From CAZUNO01 sp964621445 [NCBI: Candidatus Hadarchaeota archaeon] (lineage in GTDB: Archaea > CAYQAE01 > CAYVLA01), in NCBI GenBank assembly GCA_964621445.1, contig CAZUNO010000067.1, positions 1 through 6,267 of the forward strand: 6,267 nucleotides of DNA, read 5' to 3'. The translations under genes and the position numbers were made by a program. Below, piece by piece: positions 6,144 to 6,267 of the stretch. The stretch's first letter is position 1. Each line of letters opens with the position of its first letter. The notes beneath the pieces are model-generated. The model was not told the DNA's origin, ran no database searches, and worked only from the letters and a program-made list of their open reading frames with translations.

Positions 6144-6168
6144 CCAACGATACCCAGACAGCAACCCC

Positions 6169-6179
6169 CTATAAAAAGG
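6169..6179 (-). promoter_or_regulatory. TATA-like promoter of the transposase
   Basis: The minus strand reads CCTTTTTATAG. The TTTTTATA core is centred about 30 nt before the ATG at 6143, so transcription should begin only a few bases before that codon. There is no Shine-Dalgarno sequence between them. The upstream TTG at 6164 would lie before the predicted transcript start, which favours the ATG. Confidence 0.5.
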
Positions 6180-6208
6180 TTATCTCTACAGTTACCCCTA
6201 CAAACACC

Positions 6209-6227
6209 CAAACAAAGCCCACAGCAA
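6209..6227. repeat. Right subterminal repeat blocks of the IS
   Basis: Read inward on the minus strand, TTGCTGTGGG (6227-6218) is followed by GCTTTGTTTG (6218-6209). These are the same two ten-base blocks seen at the left end but in opposite order. Between here and the terminal repeat, AAACAAG-like words repeat several times (6231-6250). Confidence 0.4.
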
Positions 6228-6251
6228 GCCACAAACAAGAAACAAGCAAAC

Positions 6252-6267
6252 AACTGTCAAAGACGAG
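6252..6267 (-). repeat. Right terminal inverted repeat of the IS
   Basis: The reverse complement of the last 16 bases, CTCGTCTTTGACAGTT, matches the left end at 15 of 16 positions. The repeat touches the window edge, so its outermost base is not proven. Confidence 0.78.

Larger units (their letters stand above)
4429..6267 (-). mobile_element. IS1634-family insertion sequence, apparently complete
   Basis: The element of about 1.84 kb carries one long transposase gene and ends in inverted repeats that match at 15 of 16 positions. Its base composition is visibly richer in G+C, with C-rich codons (CTC, CCC, AGG on the coding strand), than the AT-richer host genes to its left. This suggests recent arrival from another genome or a different mutational history. 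The right repeat ends exactly on the last base of the window, so the right flank and any target duplication cannot be seen. The outer limits could be a few bases inside 4429/6267 if the terminal CTC is not part of the element. Confidence 0.8.

Noticed and set aside
6144-6164. TTG start adding seven residues (MLSGYRW) to the transposase
   Set aside because: The ATG at 6143 matches the usual start of the family and lies at the right distance from the TATA-like box; the TTG would precede the expected transcript start.
1-6267. CRISPR array, tRNA or rRNA genes, toxin-antitoxin pair
   Set aside because: I saw no regularly spaced repeats, no tRNA-like cloverleaf sequence, and no small paired genes; all sizeable open regions are explained by the genes listed.

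Overview
The window looks archaeal, probably euryarchaeal and perhaps Thermoplasmata-like; the phylum is an inference from a few genes. The reasons are: a DUF211 protein, a family found almost only in archaea; a KaiC/GvpD-like P-loop ATPase; AT-rich TATA-like boxes about 26 nt upstream of start codons that lack a Shine-Dalgarno sequence (leaderless transcripts); and a GGTGAGG ribosome-binding site where a leader is expected.

Layout. Bases 1-166 hold a probable divergent promoter region, and a leftward frame that seems to be the N-terminus of a membrane protein running off the left edge. A rightward DUF211 gene (167-427) follows, ending 14 bp from a convergent leftward operon. In transcription order that operon is: ThuA-like protein (2168-1521), HIT-family protein (1521-1069, stop and start sharing one base as TAATG) and a VIT1/CCC1-like membrane protein (1047-442). 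A TATA-like box at 2190-2197 sits 26 nt before the ThuA ATG. Upstream, also leftward, are a two-domain KaiC/GvpD-like ATPase (3653-2238, TTG start) and a YkgJ-type zinc/iron-chelating cysteine-cluster protein (4319-3774). Bases 4429-6267 are an apparently complete insertion sequence with an IS1634-type DDE transposase, 15/16-matching terminal inverted repeats, subterminal repeat blocks and its own TATA-like box. The right repeat ends on the last base of the window.

How the genes fit together. The ThuA/HIT/VIT-like trio is probably co-transcribed, but the families do not form a pathway I recognise. The ATPase has an intact first KaiC-type domain and a second domain that keeps the N-terminal signature but has lost its P-loop, suggesting a regulatory or scaffolding role. 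No gas-vesicle genes are nearby. The IS appears to have landed at or near the 3' end of a leftward gene, leaving a short possible tail in front of the YkgJ gene.

I do not see a clearly new multi-gene system. The best leads are the two-domain ATPase with its overlapping start sites, the compact ThuA/HIT/VIT operon, and the IS junction.
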